From assembly GCA_958439205.1 (NCBI GenBank), contig OY288189.1:2309001-2373000 (forward strand): a DNA stretch of 64,000 nucleotides. Direction: 5' to 3'. The DNA is from an uncultured Allorhizobium sp. (GTDB lineage: Bacteria > Pseudomonadota > Alphaproteobacteria > Rhizobiales > Rhizobiaceae). Positions 55,101 to 64,000 of the stretch are shown in pieces (the stretch's first letter is position 1; every line of letters begins with the position of its first letter). The position numbers and the translations under genes are program-made. The notes beneath the pieces were generated by a model, which was given only the letters and a program-made list of their open reading frames with translations, made no database searches and was not told the origin of the DNA.

Positions 55101-55916
55101 CCGGCCATTCTCGAGGACGAGAAGCAGGGTGAGGCTGCGCGGCAGTTGTTCGCGGATGCGCAGGCGATGCTCAAGAAGATCATCGAAGAGAACTGGTTCC
55201 GGCCGCGGGCGGTTATCGGCTTCTGGCCGGCCAATGCTGTCGGCGATGACATCAGGCTCTACGAGGACGACAGCCGGGCGGACGAGCTCGCGACCTTCTT
55301 CACGCTGCGTCAGCAGATCGCCAAGCGCGAAGGGCGGGCGAATGTGGCGCTCAGCGATTTCGTCGCGCCGCTGGAAACCGGCGTTCCGGATTATGTCGGC
55401 GGCTTCGTGGTGACGGCCGGTATCGAGGAAGTGGCCATAGCCGAGCGTTTCGAGCGGGCCAATGACGACTATTCGTCGATCCTGGTCAAGGCACTCGCCG
55501 ACCGCTTCGCGGAAGCCTTTGCCGAGCGCATGCATGAACAGGTGCGCCGTGAGTTCTGGGGCTATGCGCCCGACGAGGCCTTCACGCCCGAGGAGTTGAT
55601 CTCGGAAACTTATGGCGGCATCCGGCCGGCACCCGGCTATCCGGCGCAGCCTGACCATACGGAAAAGGTGACGCTGTTCTCGCTGCTCGATGCGACCAAG
55701 GCGACCGGCGTGACGCTGACGGAGAGCTATGCCATGTGGCCGGGCTCGTCTGTCTCAGGACTCTATATTGGCCATCCCGAGAGCTACTATTTCGGTGTGG
55801 CCAAAGTCGAGCGAGACCAGGTCGAGGACTATGCCTTCCGCAAGGGCATGGACGTGCGGGAGGTCGAGCGCTGGCTGGGGCCGGTGCTGAATTATGTGCC
55901 GAAGGCGGATGCTTAA
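52161..55916 (+). CDS. metH: Cobalamin-dependent methionine synthase
   Basis: 1251 residues, full length. Four modules in order: homocysteine-binding domain with the zinc-type GGCCGST; pterin-binding domain (TNVTGSAKF to about residue 620); cobalamin domain with DVHDIGKNI (the axial His) and SGLITPS; and a C-terminal SAM-dependent reactivation domain. It transfers the methyl group of 5-methyltetrahydrofolate to homocysteine through methylcobalamin. The palindrome at 52101-52120 is a likely operator. All modules needed for activity and reactivation are present, and there is no frameshift. Confidence 0.97.
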   Translation: MLDQLFGREGANRDGAEILKALQQAARERILILDGAMGTEIQGLGLTEDDFRGERFLGCACHQQGNNDLLILTQPNAIEDIHFRYAMAGADILETNTFSSTRIAQADYEMEGAVYDLNRYGAELVRRAAWRAEREDGKRRFVAGAIGPTNRTASISPDVNNPGYRAVSFDDLRDAYGEQIDGLIDGGADLILIETIFDTLNAKAAIFACEERFLAKGIRLPVMISGTITDLSGRTLSGQTPTAFWNSVRHARPFAVGLNCALGADAMRPHLQELSGVADTLISAYPNAGLPNEFGQYDQSPEEMADLVSGFAEEGIVNVVGGCCGSTPAHIAAIADAVKGRVPRAPAEHRPFMSLSGLEPFELTKDIPFVNVGERTNVTGSAKFRKLITAGDYSAALVVARDQVENGAQIIDINMDEGLIDSEKAMVEFLNLIAAEPDIARVPVMIDSSKFPIIEAGLKCVQGKAVVNSISLKEGEENFVAQGKLIRNYGAAVVVMAFDEKGQADTYDRKVEICRRAYKILTEEAGFAPEDIIFDPNVFAVATGIEEHDNYGVDFIEATRTIRQEMPLVHISGGVSNLSFSFRGNEPVREAMHAVFLYHAIQAGMDMGIVNAGQLAVYESIDKDLREACEDVVLNRRKDGTERLLEIAERYRGTGEAKARTQDMSWREWPVEKRLEHALVNGITEFIEIDTEEARQKAERPLHVIEGPLMAGMNVVGDLFGAGKMFLPQVVKSARVMKQAVAVLLPYMEEEKRLNGGTGERQAAGKVLMATVKGDVHDIGKNIVGVVLACNNYEIIDLGVMVPATKILEVAKAENVDVIGLSGLITPSLDEMVHVAAEMQRQGFTVPLLIGGATTSRVHTAVKIHPQYKAGQAIYVTDASRAVGVVSALLAEDGNDTYVDGIKGEYAKVAEAHARAEAEKQRQPLASARENAIKLDWSAYKPTRPSFTGTKVFETYDLAELARYIDWTPFFQTWELKGRYPAILEDEKQGEAARQLFADAQAMLKKIIEENWFRPRAVIGFWPANAVGDDIRLYEDDSRADELATFFTLRQQIAKREGRANVALSDFVAPLETGVPDYVGGFVVTAGIEEVAIAERFERANDDYSSILVKALADRFAEAFAERMHEQVRREFWGYAPDEAFTPEELISETYGGIRPAPGYPAQPDHTEKVTLFSLLDATKATGVTLTESYAMWPGSSVSGLYIGHPESYYFGVAKVERDQVEDYAFRKGMDVREVERWLGPVLNYVPKADA

Positions 55917-55919
55917 GTT

Positions 55920-56038
55920 CCTCATCCCCCTGCCGGGACCTTCTCCCTGTAAACGGGGAGAAGGGGGGCAGCACGCCGGCCGGGCTGGCCTTCTCCCGCC
56001 TGCGGGGAGAAGGTGCGCCGAAGGGGCGGATGAGGGGG
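55920..56038. repeat. Rhizobial palindromic intergenic repeat
   Basis: Terminal inverted sequences CCTCATCC and GGATGAGG bracket two internal hairpins of the CCTTCTCCC / GGGGAGAAGG type. This composite structure is characteristic of dispersed repeats found between genes in Rhizobium and Sinorhizobium (general knowledge). Single copy in this window. Confidence 0.8.
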
Positions 56039-56152
56039 CGTCTGAGGCGGCAAGCGGTGGACCCTCATCGGACGCTCACCTACTGCACAAACTCCCTCAC
56101 AAACAGAATCCAAATTCGGCGATAAGTTATTGAGGCAGATTCCTAATTGCCT

Positions 56153-57022
56153 TCATGCCTCCAACCTCAACAGGATGGCAGTCGTGTCGTCGCTCTGCTT
56201 GTAGCGCGGGTATTTCAGCCCGTCCGGATCGATTTCGCGCTCCAGGTGGCGCAGCTCTGAGACCAGCGACTTCAGCCCCGCCGTCGCGGCGCGCTGTATC
56301 AGCGTGGCGGGGTCGTAGAGCTTGTAGAGGGCCACAAGATCGGCAAGGCCATCTGAGCAGAGCAGGGCCGTCGCGCCGCCGCCATGGACGGGCACGTCGA
56401 CCATTGCCAGGTGGTCGGCAGCTTCCGGCACGACACCGAACGTCCATGTGCTGCCACCTTGGGTGTTCTGCAGCGCACGACCAATGCGCAGATCTTCCAG
56501 CGTCTGCGGGTCGTCATTGGCGACACCTGCCGCACCAATGCCGCCGACGCGGGCGATGTGCTGGGCAGCTCGGTGCTGCTCCCATTCATAGGCGCCGGGG
56601 ATCGGGATGACGAAATCGGACTGGCCGTTGTCGTGCAGGATATACATGCAGCTGTCGCCAAGGCCGAACCAGCGGAAGCCGCTGTTGGTCGCTTGCAGGG
56701 CGCTCAGGCTGCAGAGCGGCCAGGCGTAGCGCGGCTGGTCGCCGGCCGTCGCGAGGAAGGCGTCGCGGGCTTCTTCGGAGACCTGCCGTAGCACGGTCTT
56801 CGGATCGGCGCTGCGGCTGAGCCCCTGTTCGAAACGGATGGCTGCGAATTCGGCGATCCAGGCCGCGTCCGAGCCGTAGCCCTCCATGAACTGGCGGTCG
56901 CCAAGGCCTGTCGCGCCGTCGATGACGAAGGCTGCGTCCCTGTTGTAACCTAGCCTGTCCTCGTTTGCGCGACCCTGCTTGCCGGGGTCGGAAACGGTGT
57001 CGATAATCGAAATCTGTGGCAT
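56153..57022 (-). CDS. PP2C-family serine/threonine phosphatase
   Basis: 289 residues from ATG 57022; a GTG at 57064 is the alternative. PP2C/SpoIIE-type motifs: RANEDRLG, FVIDGATGLGD, RWFGLGDSCMYI, LLCSDGLADL and QSDDTTAILL hold the metal-binding Asp residues. It removes phosphate from Ser/Thr residues. It stands on the same strand as, and just after, the PotD-type binding protein gene, so may be in the same operon. Its target is unknown. Confidence 0.85.
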   Translation of the reverse strand: MPQISIIDTVSDPGKQGRANEDRLGYNRDAAFVIDGATGLGDRQFMEGYGSDAAWIAEFAAIRFEQGLSRSADPKTVLRQVSEEARDAFLATAGDQPRYAWPLCSLSALQATNSGFRWFGLGDSCMYILHDNGQSDFVIPIPGAYEWEQHRAAQHIARVGGIGAAGVANDDPQTLEDLRIGRALQNTQGGSTWTFGVVPEAADHLAMVDVPVHGGGATALLCSDGLADLVALYKLYDPATLIQRAATAGLKSLVSELRHLEREIDPDGLKYPRYKQSDDTTAILLRLEA

Positions 57023-57095
57023 TATGACCTCGTGCAGAAACGTCGTGCCGGACACCTCCGGCACGTTCCGTGACTAGCATGGCGGGAGGTCTGCG

Positions 57096-58253
57096 TCAGC
57101 CGCGGGCCGCGCGAAAGCGGTTCATGATATCGGCGCGGTTCGGATCGGTCATGGCGACCGCGAGGCCAAATTCCAGCGGGGTGAGTTTCGCCTCGTCGGG
57201 ATAGACGATCTCATCGGAGAGGATCTCTGGCGGTAGCAGGGCGCGGATGCGGCTGTCGGTTGCCGTGCCGCCATGGACGATGTGCTCGCGGGCGGCAATG
57301 TCAGGGTCAATCAGGTGGTTGATCAGGGCATGGGCCGTGGGCTTGTTATGCGCCTTGGCGGGAATGGCGTAGTAGTCAGTCCAGATCTCTCCGCCATCGC
57401 TTGCGATCTCGAAGGCAATCTCCGGCACGTCGCGATGCATCTGGGCTGCGTCGTTGCTCCAGCACATCGTCATCCAGGCTTCGCCGGTGCGCATGGCGGG
57501 CTGATAATCGCTCTCAACCGCCAGAAGATGCGGCCTCACCTGCATCAGCAGATCCTCGGCCCGGGCAAGTTCAGCCGGATCCAGCGAGTTGAAGCCGTGG
57601 CCCAGCGCCACCAGCGCGCCGCCGATCGCGGTCAGCTGGTAGTCATGGACGATGGTTTTGCCGGAGGCTTCTGTCATCGCGCGGTCGAAGAACTCACGCC
57701 AGCTGCCGACCGGGTCGAGCTGGGCGGTGTTATAGGCAATGCCGGTGGTGCCGGCGTTTTTCGGCACGGCATAGAAGGCGCCGGCTAAAACGCCGGGCTT
57801 GAGAAAGCGGTCGGAATGCGCACCGATGTCCAGATTGGGCAGCAGACGCAGGTCCAGCGGGGTCAGCATGTCGCGATGGAAATACGGCGAGATCGCGTAT
57901 TGGGTCGGCACGATGATGTCCCAGGTGCGGCCGCTTTCAAGCGCCTTCATCATGCCCTCGTTGGAGCCGATGATCGAGATGTCGACTTCGACGCCGTACT
58001 GGGCGGTAAAATCCTCGAAGGTCTGGGGATCGTGATAATTCGGCCAGGTGGCGACGCTCACCTTCTTGCCGAGCGGCGAGCCTTCGGAGGTGGCGATACT
58101 CGTGCGCCCGGTGCCGCCGAACAGCAGGGCTGCTGCGCCAAGCCCGGTCACGGCGAGGAAATGCCGGCGCGTCACGGAGCCGCGCTTCAGGCGCATGAAC
58201 TCTGCCATGAAGCCTTCGGCCTTCATCTCCGGTGATGTCTTCTGCTTGACCAC
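57096..58253 (-). CDS. PotD-type ABC transporter substrate-binding protein, Tat-exported
   Basis: 385 residues from a GTG at 58253; ATG starts at 58226 and inside the leader are alternatives. A twin-arginine type leader is visible (VTRRHFLAVTGLGAAALL). The mature part follows the spermidine/putrescine-binding family layout: SVATWPNYHDPQTF, DIIVPTQYAI, AYNTAQLDPVGSW and FEIASDGGEIWTDYYAIP. The ligand is not certain. No dedicated permease is adjacent; the importer cluster is on the same strand upstream, separated by the alcohol dehydrogenase. Confidence 0.83.
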   Translation of the reverse strand: MVKQKTSPEMKAEGFMAEFMRLKRGSVTRRHFLAVTGLGAAALLFGGTGRTSIATSEGSPLGKKVSVATWPNYHDPQTFEDFTAQYGVEVDISIIGSNEGMMKALESGRTWDIIVPTQYAISPYFHRDMLTPLDLRLLPNLDIGAHSDRFLKPGVLAGAFYAVPKNAGTTGIAYNTAQLDPVGSWREFFDRAMTEASGKTIVHDYQLTAIGGALVALGHGFNSLDPAELARAEDLLMQVRPHLLAVESDYQPAMRTGEAWMTMCWSNDAAQMHRDVPEIAFEIASDGGEIWTDYYAIPAKAHNKPTAHALINHLIDPDIAAREHIVHGGTATDSRIRALLPPEILSDEIVYPDEAKLTPLEFGLAVAMTDPNRADIMNRFRAARG

Positions 58254-58355
58254 GACTGCTCTCGATCCGTTGCCGGTTTCGTGCAGCCGAATTTCACCAC
58301 AAACGAGTTAACGCTATCACACCATAAGCTGGATCTTGCGTGCGGGGGAGGGCCT

Positions 58356-59399
58356 TCAAACCATCCGATCGATGATGCTGATGCCGTTTTCGCGGAAGCT
58401 GTCCATGGTGGCGAGTGCTGGCGCCGCCTCAGACAGTGTGATGCGTCGGCCGATCAGGCGGTCGGGCGAAAGCTTGCCGGAGAGGATCATGCGCAGCATG
58501 GCATCGTAGCGCCAGGACTGCATGCCGTGGCTGCCGTAGATCTCGAGCTCGTGGGCAATAACGCGCGCCATCGGGATCGCCGGTGTTGCATGGTCCGCCA
58601 GCATCAGGCCGACCTGCACGTGGCGGCCGCGGCGGCGCAGGTTGAGGATCGAATTGCAGCAGGTCTGCGGATGGCCGAGCGCATCGACGGAGACATGGGC
58701 ACCGCCGCCTGTTACCTCGCGGACAGCTTCCGAGACGTCGGCGACCGAGCGGCTGTCGATGGCAACAGATGCGCCGAGCGCCTTGGCGAGCGCCAACTTG
58801 TCATCGGCAATATCGATCGCCACGACATTGGCGCCGAGGGCGGCACCGATCATTATGGCCGAGAGGCCGACACCACCGCAGCCATGGACGGCCAGCCATT
58901 CGCCGCCCTGAAGGCGGCCCTGGTCGACGACGGCGCGGAAGGAGGTGGCGAAGCGGCAGCCGAGGCTTGCTGCCGTCTCGTAGCTGATCTCTTCCGGGAG
59001 ATGCACGAGGTTCTGGTCGGCATAGTCGATCGCCACATATTCGGCGAACGAGCCCCAATGGGTGAAGCCGGGCTGGAACTGCTCCTCGCAGACCTGCTGA
59101 TTGCCGGAGCGGCATTCCATGCAATGACCGCAGCCGGAGACGAAAGGGACGGTGACGCGGTCACCCACCTTGAAGCGCCTGATATCACGGCCGACGGCCG
59201 CGATCGTGCCGGCCAGTTCATGGCCGGGTACGTGGGGCAGCTTGATGTCGGGATCGTGGCCCATCCAGCCGTGCCAGTCGCTACGGCAGAGGCCCGTTGC
59301 CTTGACGGAGATGACCACGCCCGCATTGCTCGGCGTCGGATCGGGCAGGGTCCGGATTTCCGGCGCTGCTCCGAAGGCTTCGTAATACATCGCGCGCAT
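58356..59399 (-). CDS. Zinc-dependent alcohol dehydrogenase family protein
   Basis: 347 residues, MDR superfamily. Catalytic-zinc region [10 protein letters not shown], then [12 protein letters not shown]; structural-zinc type cysteines in [15 protein letters not shown]; Rossmann [12 protein letters not shown] and an acidic IDI for NAD. Oxidises or reduces an alcohol or polyol. It is in line with the ABC importer genes (75 bases after the ATPase), suggesting it handles the imported compound. Confidence 0.87.
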   Translation of the reverse strand: MRAMYYEAFGAAPEIRTLPDPTPSNAGVVISVKATGLCRSDWHGWMGHDPDIKLPHVPGHELAGTIAAVGRDIRRFKVGDRVTVPFVSGCGHCMECRSGNQQVCEEQFQPGFTHWGSFAEYVAIDYADQNLVHLPEEISYETAASLGCRFATSFRAVVDQGRLQGGEWLAVHGCGGVGLSAIMIGAALGANVVAIDIADDKLALAKALGASVAIDSRSVADVSEAVREVTGGGAHVSVDALGHPQTCCNSILNLRRRGRHVQVGLMLADHATPAIPMARVIAHELEIYGSHGMQSWRYDAMLRMILSGKLSPDRLIGRRITLSEAAPALATMDSFRENGISIIDRMV

Positions 59400-59419
59400 G
59401 GGCTTCCTCCAAATGCGAG

Positions 59420-59443
59420 AATGCCGCCTCGGCGGGCGGCATT
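59420..59443 (-). terminator. Intercistronic hairpin between ATPase and alcohol dehydrogenase
   Basis: AATGCCGCC and GGCGGCATT pair perfectly around a 6-base loop, between the ATPase stop and the dehydrogenase start on the minus strand. Without a long T run it probably attenuates transcription or protects mRNA rather than ending it fully. Confidence 0.45.
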
Positions 59444-59474
59444 CAGATCATGCTTCCGTTCGTTTCGGTTTGCC

Positions 59475-60527
59475 TCAGTCGGCCAGCAGGATCAAGGCAG
59501 TCGGATCGATCTTCACGCCGACGGTGTCGCCGACAACAGGGGGCTTGATGCCCGGGTCATTGAAGGTGTCGAAGGAGAGCGTCTTGCCGCCGACATTGAT
59601 GCGGGTCCGGATGACTGATCCGAGGAACTGGCTGGACGCCACTTCGCCGTGAACCGTTGCCACGTCGGCGCTGGCGAGCGTGCCGGCTTCCGGGCGCATG
59701 GCGAGCTGAATGGTCGAGCCGTTCTTGGCCGTGATGGCTTCCTTGATCGCCAGCGTCTTGTCCCCGATCTGAACAATGCCCGCGCCCTGGTCGGTCACAA
59801 CAGCATCGAGCACGTTGAGCGTGCCGACGAACGAGGCGACGAAGCGTGTGGTCGGGCGGTTGTAGATCTCGAAGGGCGTGCCGATCTGGTCGGCCTTGCC
59901 GGCATTCATGACGACGATGCGGTCGGAGATCGACAGCGCTTCTTCCTGGTCATGGGTGACGAAAACGGTGGTGATGCCCAGCTGCTGCTGGATGTGGCGG
60001 ATTTCCTCGCGCAGCGAAACGCGGATCTTGGCGTCGAGCGCCGAGAGCGGTTCGTCAAGCAAGAGTACCTGCGGCTTGGGTGCCAGCGCGCGGGCAAGCG
60101 CCACGCGCTGCTGCTGGCCGCCCGAAAGCTGGTAAGGGTAGCGCTCGGCGAGATGGTCGAGATGGATCAGCGCCAGCATTTCCTTCACGCGCTTGTCGAT
60201 ATCGGCCTTCGGCATTCCTGAGATCTTCAGGCCGAAGGCGACATTGTCGGCGACATTCATGTTCGGAAACAGGGCATAGGCCTGGAAGACCATGCCGATA
60301 TTGCGCTGGTTCGGCTTGAGATAGGTCTGGTCCTTGCCGGCGATTTCGATCGTGCCGCCCGAGGGCGTCTCGAAGCCGGCAATCATGCGCAGGACGGTGG
60401 TCTTGCCGCAGCCCGATGGGCCGAGGAACGAGATGAATTCACCCTTCTCGATCGCCATGTTGAAGTCGTGCACGACCTGGGTGGCGCCGAAGGATTTCTT
60501 GAGGTGGGAAAGTGTCAGGAAGGTCAT
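59475..60527 (-). CDS. ABC transporter ATP-binding protein
   Basis: 350 residues. Walker A GPSGCGKTT, signature LSGGQQQRVAL, Walker B VLLLDEPLSALD, switch His in FVTHDQEE, and a C-terminal TOBE-like domain. It powers the two permeases upstream. The class matches importers for polyamines, iron or phosphonate-type substrates, and the exact substrate is unknown. Follows the permease by 12 bases. Confidence 0.93.
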   Translation of the reverse strand: MTFLTLSHLKKSFGATQVVHDFNMAIEKGEFISFLGPSGCGKTTVLRMIAGFETPSGGTIEIAGKDQTYLKPNQRNIGMVFQAYALFPNMNVADNVAFGLKISGMPKADIDKRVKEMLALIHLDHLAERYPYQLSGGQQQRVALARALAPKPQVLLLDEPLSALDAKIRVSLREEIRHIQQQLGITTVFVTHDQEEALSISDRIVVMNAGKADQIGTPFEIYNRPTTRFVASFVGTLNVLDAVVTDQGAGIVQIGDKTLAIKEAITAKNGSTIQLAMRPEAGTLASADVATVHGEVASSQFLGSVIRTRINVGGKTLSFDTFNDPGIKPPVVGDTVGVKIDPTALILLAD

Positions 60528-60539
60528 GAAAAGAATTCC

Positions 60540-61331
60540 TCAGGCCTGGCGCGGGGCTGTTTTCTGGAGGCGGGACACGAGCTGGATCAGACCGAGGCAG
60601 CCCCAGGTGATGCCGAAGGCGATGACGGCGAGTGCAGCCGGCTCATAGGCGCGGTTGGCGCCGAGAAGCTGCATGAAGGGTCCGAAGGCCGGCTTGTTCA
60701 GGAGCGCTGCCATGGTGAATTCGCCAATGACGATGGCGAAGGTCAGGAAGGCGCCCGAGAGCACGGCAACGAGCACGTTCGGCAGGATGATCTTCGAGAT
60801 GATCGTGAACCAGCCAGCGCCAAGGCTTTGGGCGGCTTCCGTCAGCGTGCCGATGTCGATGGTCCGAAGACCCGTGTCGACGGCGCGGTACATGTAGGGG
60901 AGGGCGAGCGTCGCATAGCCGAACATCAAAAGGATGTCCGTGCCGAAGGCAGAGCCCGTCAGCGGCAGCCAGCTCGAGGTGTTGTAGAGGCGGATATAGC
61001 CGAAGACGATGACGATCGCCGGAATGACCAGCGGCAGCAACGTCACGAACTCGATATAGGGTCGCAGGCGCGGCAGCTTGAGGCGCACCCAATAGGCTGT
61101 CGGGACCACCAGGAAGACGCCGAAGAGGATGGTGACCAGCGCCATCGTGACCGAATAGGTGAAGGTCTCCTGGAAACGCGGATCGGTGAGAACCTTGACG
61201 TAAGCGTCGAAGGAATATTCTCCGCGCCGCATCTTGAGCGAGAAGTTGGTCATGCCGATCAGCGGCAGAAAGAAATAGAGGAGGCCGAAGATCAGGGCCC
61301 CCCAGGCCCAAAAGCGCTTCATTTCAGCCAC
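60540..61331 (-). CDS. ABC transporter permease 2
   Basis: 263 residues, with six membrane helices and the inner-membrane component EAAxxxG-type loop (EAAQSLGAGWFTIISKIILP) contacting the ATPase. Overlaps the upstream permease by 13 bases, so they are translated together. Confidence 0.91.
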   Translation of the reverse strand: MAEMKRFWAWGALIFGLLYFFLPLIGMTNFSLKMRRGEYSFDAYVKVLTDPRFQETFTYSVTMALVTILFGVFLVVPTAYWVRLKLPRLRPYIEFVTLLPLVIPAIVIVFGYIRLYNTSSWLPLTGSAFGTDILLMFGYATLALPYMYRAVDTGLRTIDIGTLTEAAQSLGAGWFTIISKIILPNVLVAVLSGAFLTFAIVIGEFTMAALLNKPAFGPFMQLLGANRAYEPAALAVIAFGITWGCLGLIQLVSRLQKTAPRQA

Positions 61332-62209
61332 CTTTCGCTGCGGGCGCGCAGCCAGATATACAGAGCATTGGCGACACCGGTGACCGCGATCATGCCGAAG
61401 GCGAGCGCGTAGCCGAGATGGGGGTCACCCAGCACGTCGCCGCGGATCTGGGCGAAGAGCAGGATTGGCACGATATTCAGCGAAGAGCCGGTCAATGCGA
61501 TCGCGGTTGCGACAGCGCCGAATGCGTTTGCGAAGAGCAGTGCCATCGTGCCCAGGATCGAGGGCAGCAGGATCGGGAAGGCCACGAGGCGCCAGTACTG
61601 TGCATTGGTCGCGCCTAGGATCGAGGCTGCCTCGCGCCATTCGCGCTTCAGACCGTCAAGGGCCGGGGTGATGATCAGGATCATCAGCGGGATCTGGAAG
61701 AAAAGATAGGTGACTGTCAGGCCCCAGAAAGACAGGAGATTGAAGCCGAGCAGGCGAAGATCGATGCCGAGCTGGGTCTTCAGGAAGACGGTGAGCAGGC
61801 CGACCGGGCCGAGGGTCGCCAGAAAGGCGAAGGCGAGCGGAACGCCGGCGAAGTTGGAGGCGACGCCCGAGAAGGTCAGGAGCGGGCCGCGGATCCACTG
61901 CGGCAGACCGCCAAGCACGACGGCTGCGGCAACGCCGAAGCCGATGAGGCAGCCGAGAATGGCCGAGGCGAGGCTGATCTTGATGGAAATCCAATAGGCC
62001 GCCATGATCGAAGGCGTGAAGAGCCCGCCGATATTGTCGAGCGTGAACGATCCATCAGGACGCTGGAATGCGCCGATGACGATCTTCATGGTCGGCATGA
62101 TCAGGAAGAGTATCACGAAGGCTGCGAAAGGCAGGACGCCCAGCCAGTGAAGTGGAAGTTTCGTTCGTGGCCGTGCCTGGTGGCCCGGGCCCACTGCCTC
62201 TGTCGACAT
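61319..62209 (-). CDS. ABC transporter permease 1
   Basis: 296 residues with six membrane segments. The EAASILGATNAQYWRLVAFP loop is the coupling helix motif. Forms a heterodimeric channel with the next gene. A strong hairpin separates it from the binding-protein gene. Confidence 0.91.
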   Translation of the reverse strand: MSTEAVGPGHQARPRTKLPLHWLGVLPFAAFVILFLIMPTMKIVIGAFQRPDGSFTLDNIGGLFTPSIMAAYWISIKISLASAILGCLIGFGVAAAVVLGGLPQWIRGPLLTFSGVASNFAGVPLAFAFLATLGPVGLLTVFLKTQLGIDLRLLGFNLLSFWGLTVTYLFFQIPLMILIITPALDGLKREWREAASILGATNAQYWRLVAFPILLPSILGTMALLFANAFGAVATAIALTGSSLNIVPILLFAQIRGDVLGDPHLGYALAFGMIAVTGVANALYIWLRARSERWLK

Positions 62210-62260
62210 TCGATCTGCCCCTCTTGTCCGCCTCTGGGCGGATCTTCTTAAAATGCAAGC

Positions 62261-62292
62261 GCCGCCCCGACCTTAGACAAGACCGGGGCGGC
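62261..62292 (-). terminator. Attenuator-like hairpin between binding protein and permease genes
   Basis: GCCGCCCCG and CGGGGCGGC form a 9-bp GC stem around a 14-base loop, just past the stop of the binding-protein gene. Such structures usually let the binding protein be made in larger amounts than the membrane parts. Confidence 0.65.
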
Positions 62293-62308
62293 ACATCAAG
62301 GTCTCGAC

Positions 62309-63412
62309 TTACTGGACGTTGGCGCCGACGACGCTGTCCCAACCGCCGACAACGGCAGCCTTGTTGGCGTCGACTTCTTCGAGCGTCGGGAAGTAGGCCT
62401 TTTCGTAGGATTCAGCCGGCGGCAGAGCGTCGAGCAGGTCCTGCGGAACCTTGCCAGCCTTGACCATGGCGTTGAAGCGGGCCGGGTGGCAGTAACCCTT
62501 CAGCCAGCCGAGCTGACCTTCGTCGGAGTACAGGTGCTCCATCCACAGCTTGGCAGCGTTCGGGTGCGGTGCGTAAGCAGAGATGCCCTGAACGTAGACG
62601 CCAGCCAGAACGCCGGATGCCGGAACGACGACTTCGACCGGCGGGTTGCCAGCGAGCGTGTCACGAGCGGAAAGGGCGTTGTAGTCCCACATGACGACGA
62701 TCGGGGTCGCGCCCTGAGCGAGCGTGCCGGACTTGCCGATGACGGGTACGAAGTTGCCGGCCTTGTTCAGTTCGCCGAAGTACTTCAGACCAGCATCGCC
62801 AGCGTCCTTGCCAGCAGCTGCGCCCGATGCCATGCCGGCTGCGAGAACGCCGAGGATAGCCTGGTTGGAAGCGCGCGGGTCACCTGCGAGAGCAACCTGA
62901 CCGGCATATTCCGGCTTCGTCAGATCGGCCCAGTCCTTCGGGGTGTTGGTGACGAGGTCCTTGTTCACCAGGAAGGACATGACGCCATAGTAGTCGCCGT
63001 ACCAGTAGCCTTCAGCGTCCTTGATGTTGTCCGGGATTTCGTCCCAGGTGGAGACCTTGTAAGGCTGCAGCAGGCCTTCGGCCTTCATCTGCGGACCGAA
63101 AGCGAGACCGACGTCGACGACGTCAGGAGCCTGCGGGCCCTTGTTGTCCTTGTTGGCCTTGATGGCTTCGACTTCGTCAGCCGAACCTGCGTCTGGGTTC
63201 AGTTCATTGACGGTGATTTCCGGGTACTTCTTCTTGAAGGCGTCGATCACGGCGCCGTAGCCGCACCAGTCGTGGGGCAGGGCGATGGTGGTCAGCATGC
63301 CTTCCTTCTTGGCGGCTTCGATCAGCTCGGCGCTCGGTTCTGCGACGGCGACAGCCGAGCTTGCCATGACCAGCGCCGTGGTCATCGAAAGGATCTTGCG
63401 GAATTGGGTCAC
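62309..63412 (-). CDS. ABC transporter substrate-binding protein
   Basis: 367 residues from GTG 63412 (GGAGAAC upstream). The signal peptide is clear (MTTALVMASSAVAVA). The mature protein has the type 2 binding-protein layout: KKYPEITVNELNPDAGSADEV read in two lobes, DVVDVGLAFG, WYGDYYGVMSFL and VMWDYNALS. It resembles Fe(III)/thiamine/2-aminoethylphosphonate-type binders. The ligand is not certain. First gene of the importer operon and the target of the hairpin downstream. Confidence 0.9.
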   Translation of the reverse strand: MTQFRKILSMTTALVMASSAVAVAEPSAELIEAAKKEGMLTTIALPHDWCGYGAVIDAFKKKYPEITVNELNPDAGSADEVEAIKANKDNKGPQAPDVVDVGLAFGPQMKAEGLLQPYKVSTWDEIPDNIKDAEGYWYGDYYGVMSFLVNKDLVTNTPKDWADLTKPEYAGQVALAGDPRASNQAILGVLAAGMASGAAAGKDAGDAGLKYFGELNKAGNFVPVIGKSGTLAQGATPIVVMWDYNALSARDTLAGNPPVEVVVPASGVLAGVYVQGISAYAPHPNAAKLWMEHLYSDEGQLGWLKGYCHPARFNAMVKAGKVPQDLLDALPPAESYEKAYFPTLEEVDANKAAVVGGWDSVVGANVQ

Positions 63413-63552
63413 TGTAGTTCTCCTCTTGGTGTTGGAAGCGATGCGGTTCACTTATGTGGCCTTTGTTATGGTTATGTGACGGATACCGGCCTTGCGTGGT
63501 CTGTCTATATTTGCCCGTATCCTGAATTATCCTCCGTTTCGGTCTGTCCGGC

Positions 63553-64000
63553 TCATCGGGGCTTTCGAAACAGGCGGGCCTGCTCGAACAGTCCTTCAAG
63601 CGTATTCATGCGTTCACGCGTCTCGTCCCAGGACGAGCTCTGAACGGCTTCGATCAGGGCTTCGACAACAAACAGCGTCACGACGGAGCTGTCCCATGCC
63701 GACGGAGCCTCGATATGTAGTTTGAAACAGTGACGGGCATGCTGTGCCACCGGCGACATCCACTGGTCCGTGAAGACGATGATCTGCACGCCGTTGGCGC
63801 GCGCGACCTCGGCCAGCGTGGTCAGATCTGCCTCGTAGCGCCTGATGTCGAAGATCACGAGAACGTCGCCATCCTGCATGTTCAGGACGTGCTGAGGCCA
63901 TGAGCTGGCGTTCGACGACATCAGCGTCGTGCGCGGCCGGATGACCTGCATATGGGTGAAGAAGTATTCGGCGAGCGCACCGGTGATGCGTCCACCGACG
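63553..64000 (-). CDS. RpiR-family regulator, 5' part outside window
   Basis: The frame stays open to the window edge. The visible part is a SIS-type sugar-phosphate sensing domain: DVLVIFDIRRYEADLT, IVFTDQWMSPVA and SVVTLFVVEALIEAV. RpiR/MurR proteins sense sugar phosphates and control adjacent transport genes. It is upstream of the binding-protein gene on the same strand and is the likely regulator of the importer operon. The N-terminal helix-turn-helix is not in view. Confidence 0.82.
   Translation of the reverse strand, partial: VGGRITGALAEYFFTHMQVIRPRTTLMSSNASSWPQHVLNMQDGDVLVIFDIRRYEADLTTLAEVARANGVQIIVFTDQWMSPVAQHARHCFKLHIEAPSAWDSSVVTLFVVEALIEAVQSSSWDETRERMNTLEGLFEQARLFRKPR

Noticed and set aside
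53301..55658. 785-residue open frame antisense to metH
   Set aside because: Shadow of metH in high-GC DNA; no ribosome site or family features, Arg/Leu/His-rich composition.
58281..59618. 445-residue plus-strand frame
   Set aside because: Antisense to the zinc alcohol dehydrogenase, which has clear motifs.
1..64000. CRISPR arrays and cas genes
   Set aside because: No regularly spaced direct repeats and no Cas motifs were found.

Overview
The window looks like an alphaproteobacterium of the Rhizobiales, most likely Rhizobiaceae. The evidence is the high-GC coding, the cobalamin-dependent metH, the CheB/CheR/hybrid-kinase operon, the HWE-family sensor kinase, many ABC uptake genes and a rhizobial-type palindromic intergenic repeat at 55.9 kb. 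No species is claimed.

Layout. (1) 1-7.0 kb is a small catabolic region: a truncated amidohydrolase, a CobW-type metallochaperone GTPase, an SDR dehydrogenase, an unusual cytoplasmic winged-helix/solute-binding-protein fusion, a beta-hydroxyacid dehydrogenase, a YciI protein and a hydroxyquinol-type intradiol dioxygenase. (2) 7.6-16.5 kb is signalling: a tightly overlapping minus-strand operon (CHASE3 hybrid kinase, CheR, CheB, REC-kinase), then an AraC regulator, a lone receiver and an HWE kinase. (3) 16.8-49.7 kb is accessory DNA, a defence and conflict island. It holds a solo tyrosine recombinase flanked by palindromes, a Fic protein, a broken ardC, two related TIR / TIR-like / caspase operons, a RES-like protein, a metallophosphoesterase, a decayed caspase / metallo-beta-lactamase / CHAT module, a TIR-like P-loop ATPase, IS110 and IS66 copies that are both inactivated, and a SLOG-membrane protein paired with a DUF4062-STAND ATPase. 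It ends in an excisionase-like gene and an integrase whose reading frame runs into tRNA-Ile2(CAU). (4) 49.7-64 kb is ordinary chromosome: SIMPL protein, AGE epimerase, metH, a PP2C phosphatase, an ABC importer operon with an alcohol dehydrogenase, and the start of an RpiR regulator.

The most interesting part is the pair of TIR-caspase operons. Both encode a TIR protein, a second ThsB/MTH538-type TIR-like protein and a caspase-like protease, and the two caspases share a conserved C-terminal module outside the protease core. Copy 1 (20.3-22.2 kb) is followed by a decayed SLOG gene. Copy 2 (33.7-37.3 kb) adds a SLOG-like or deoxyribosyltransferase-like protein and a leaderless subtilisin with a prodomain-like N-terminus. 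By analogy with known TIR immune systems I infer that the TIR proteins make a nucleotide signal and the caspase, perhaps followed by the subtilisin, is the effector. That is inference; no function was tested.

The island also shows many single lesions: in-frame stops in IS110, IS66 tnpA and the CHAT gene, and frameshifts in IS66 tnpB and ardC. The two TIR-caspase operons, the TIR-ATPase and the STAND pair read as intact. The second att site of the island was not found in the window.
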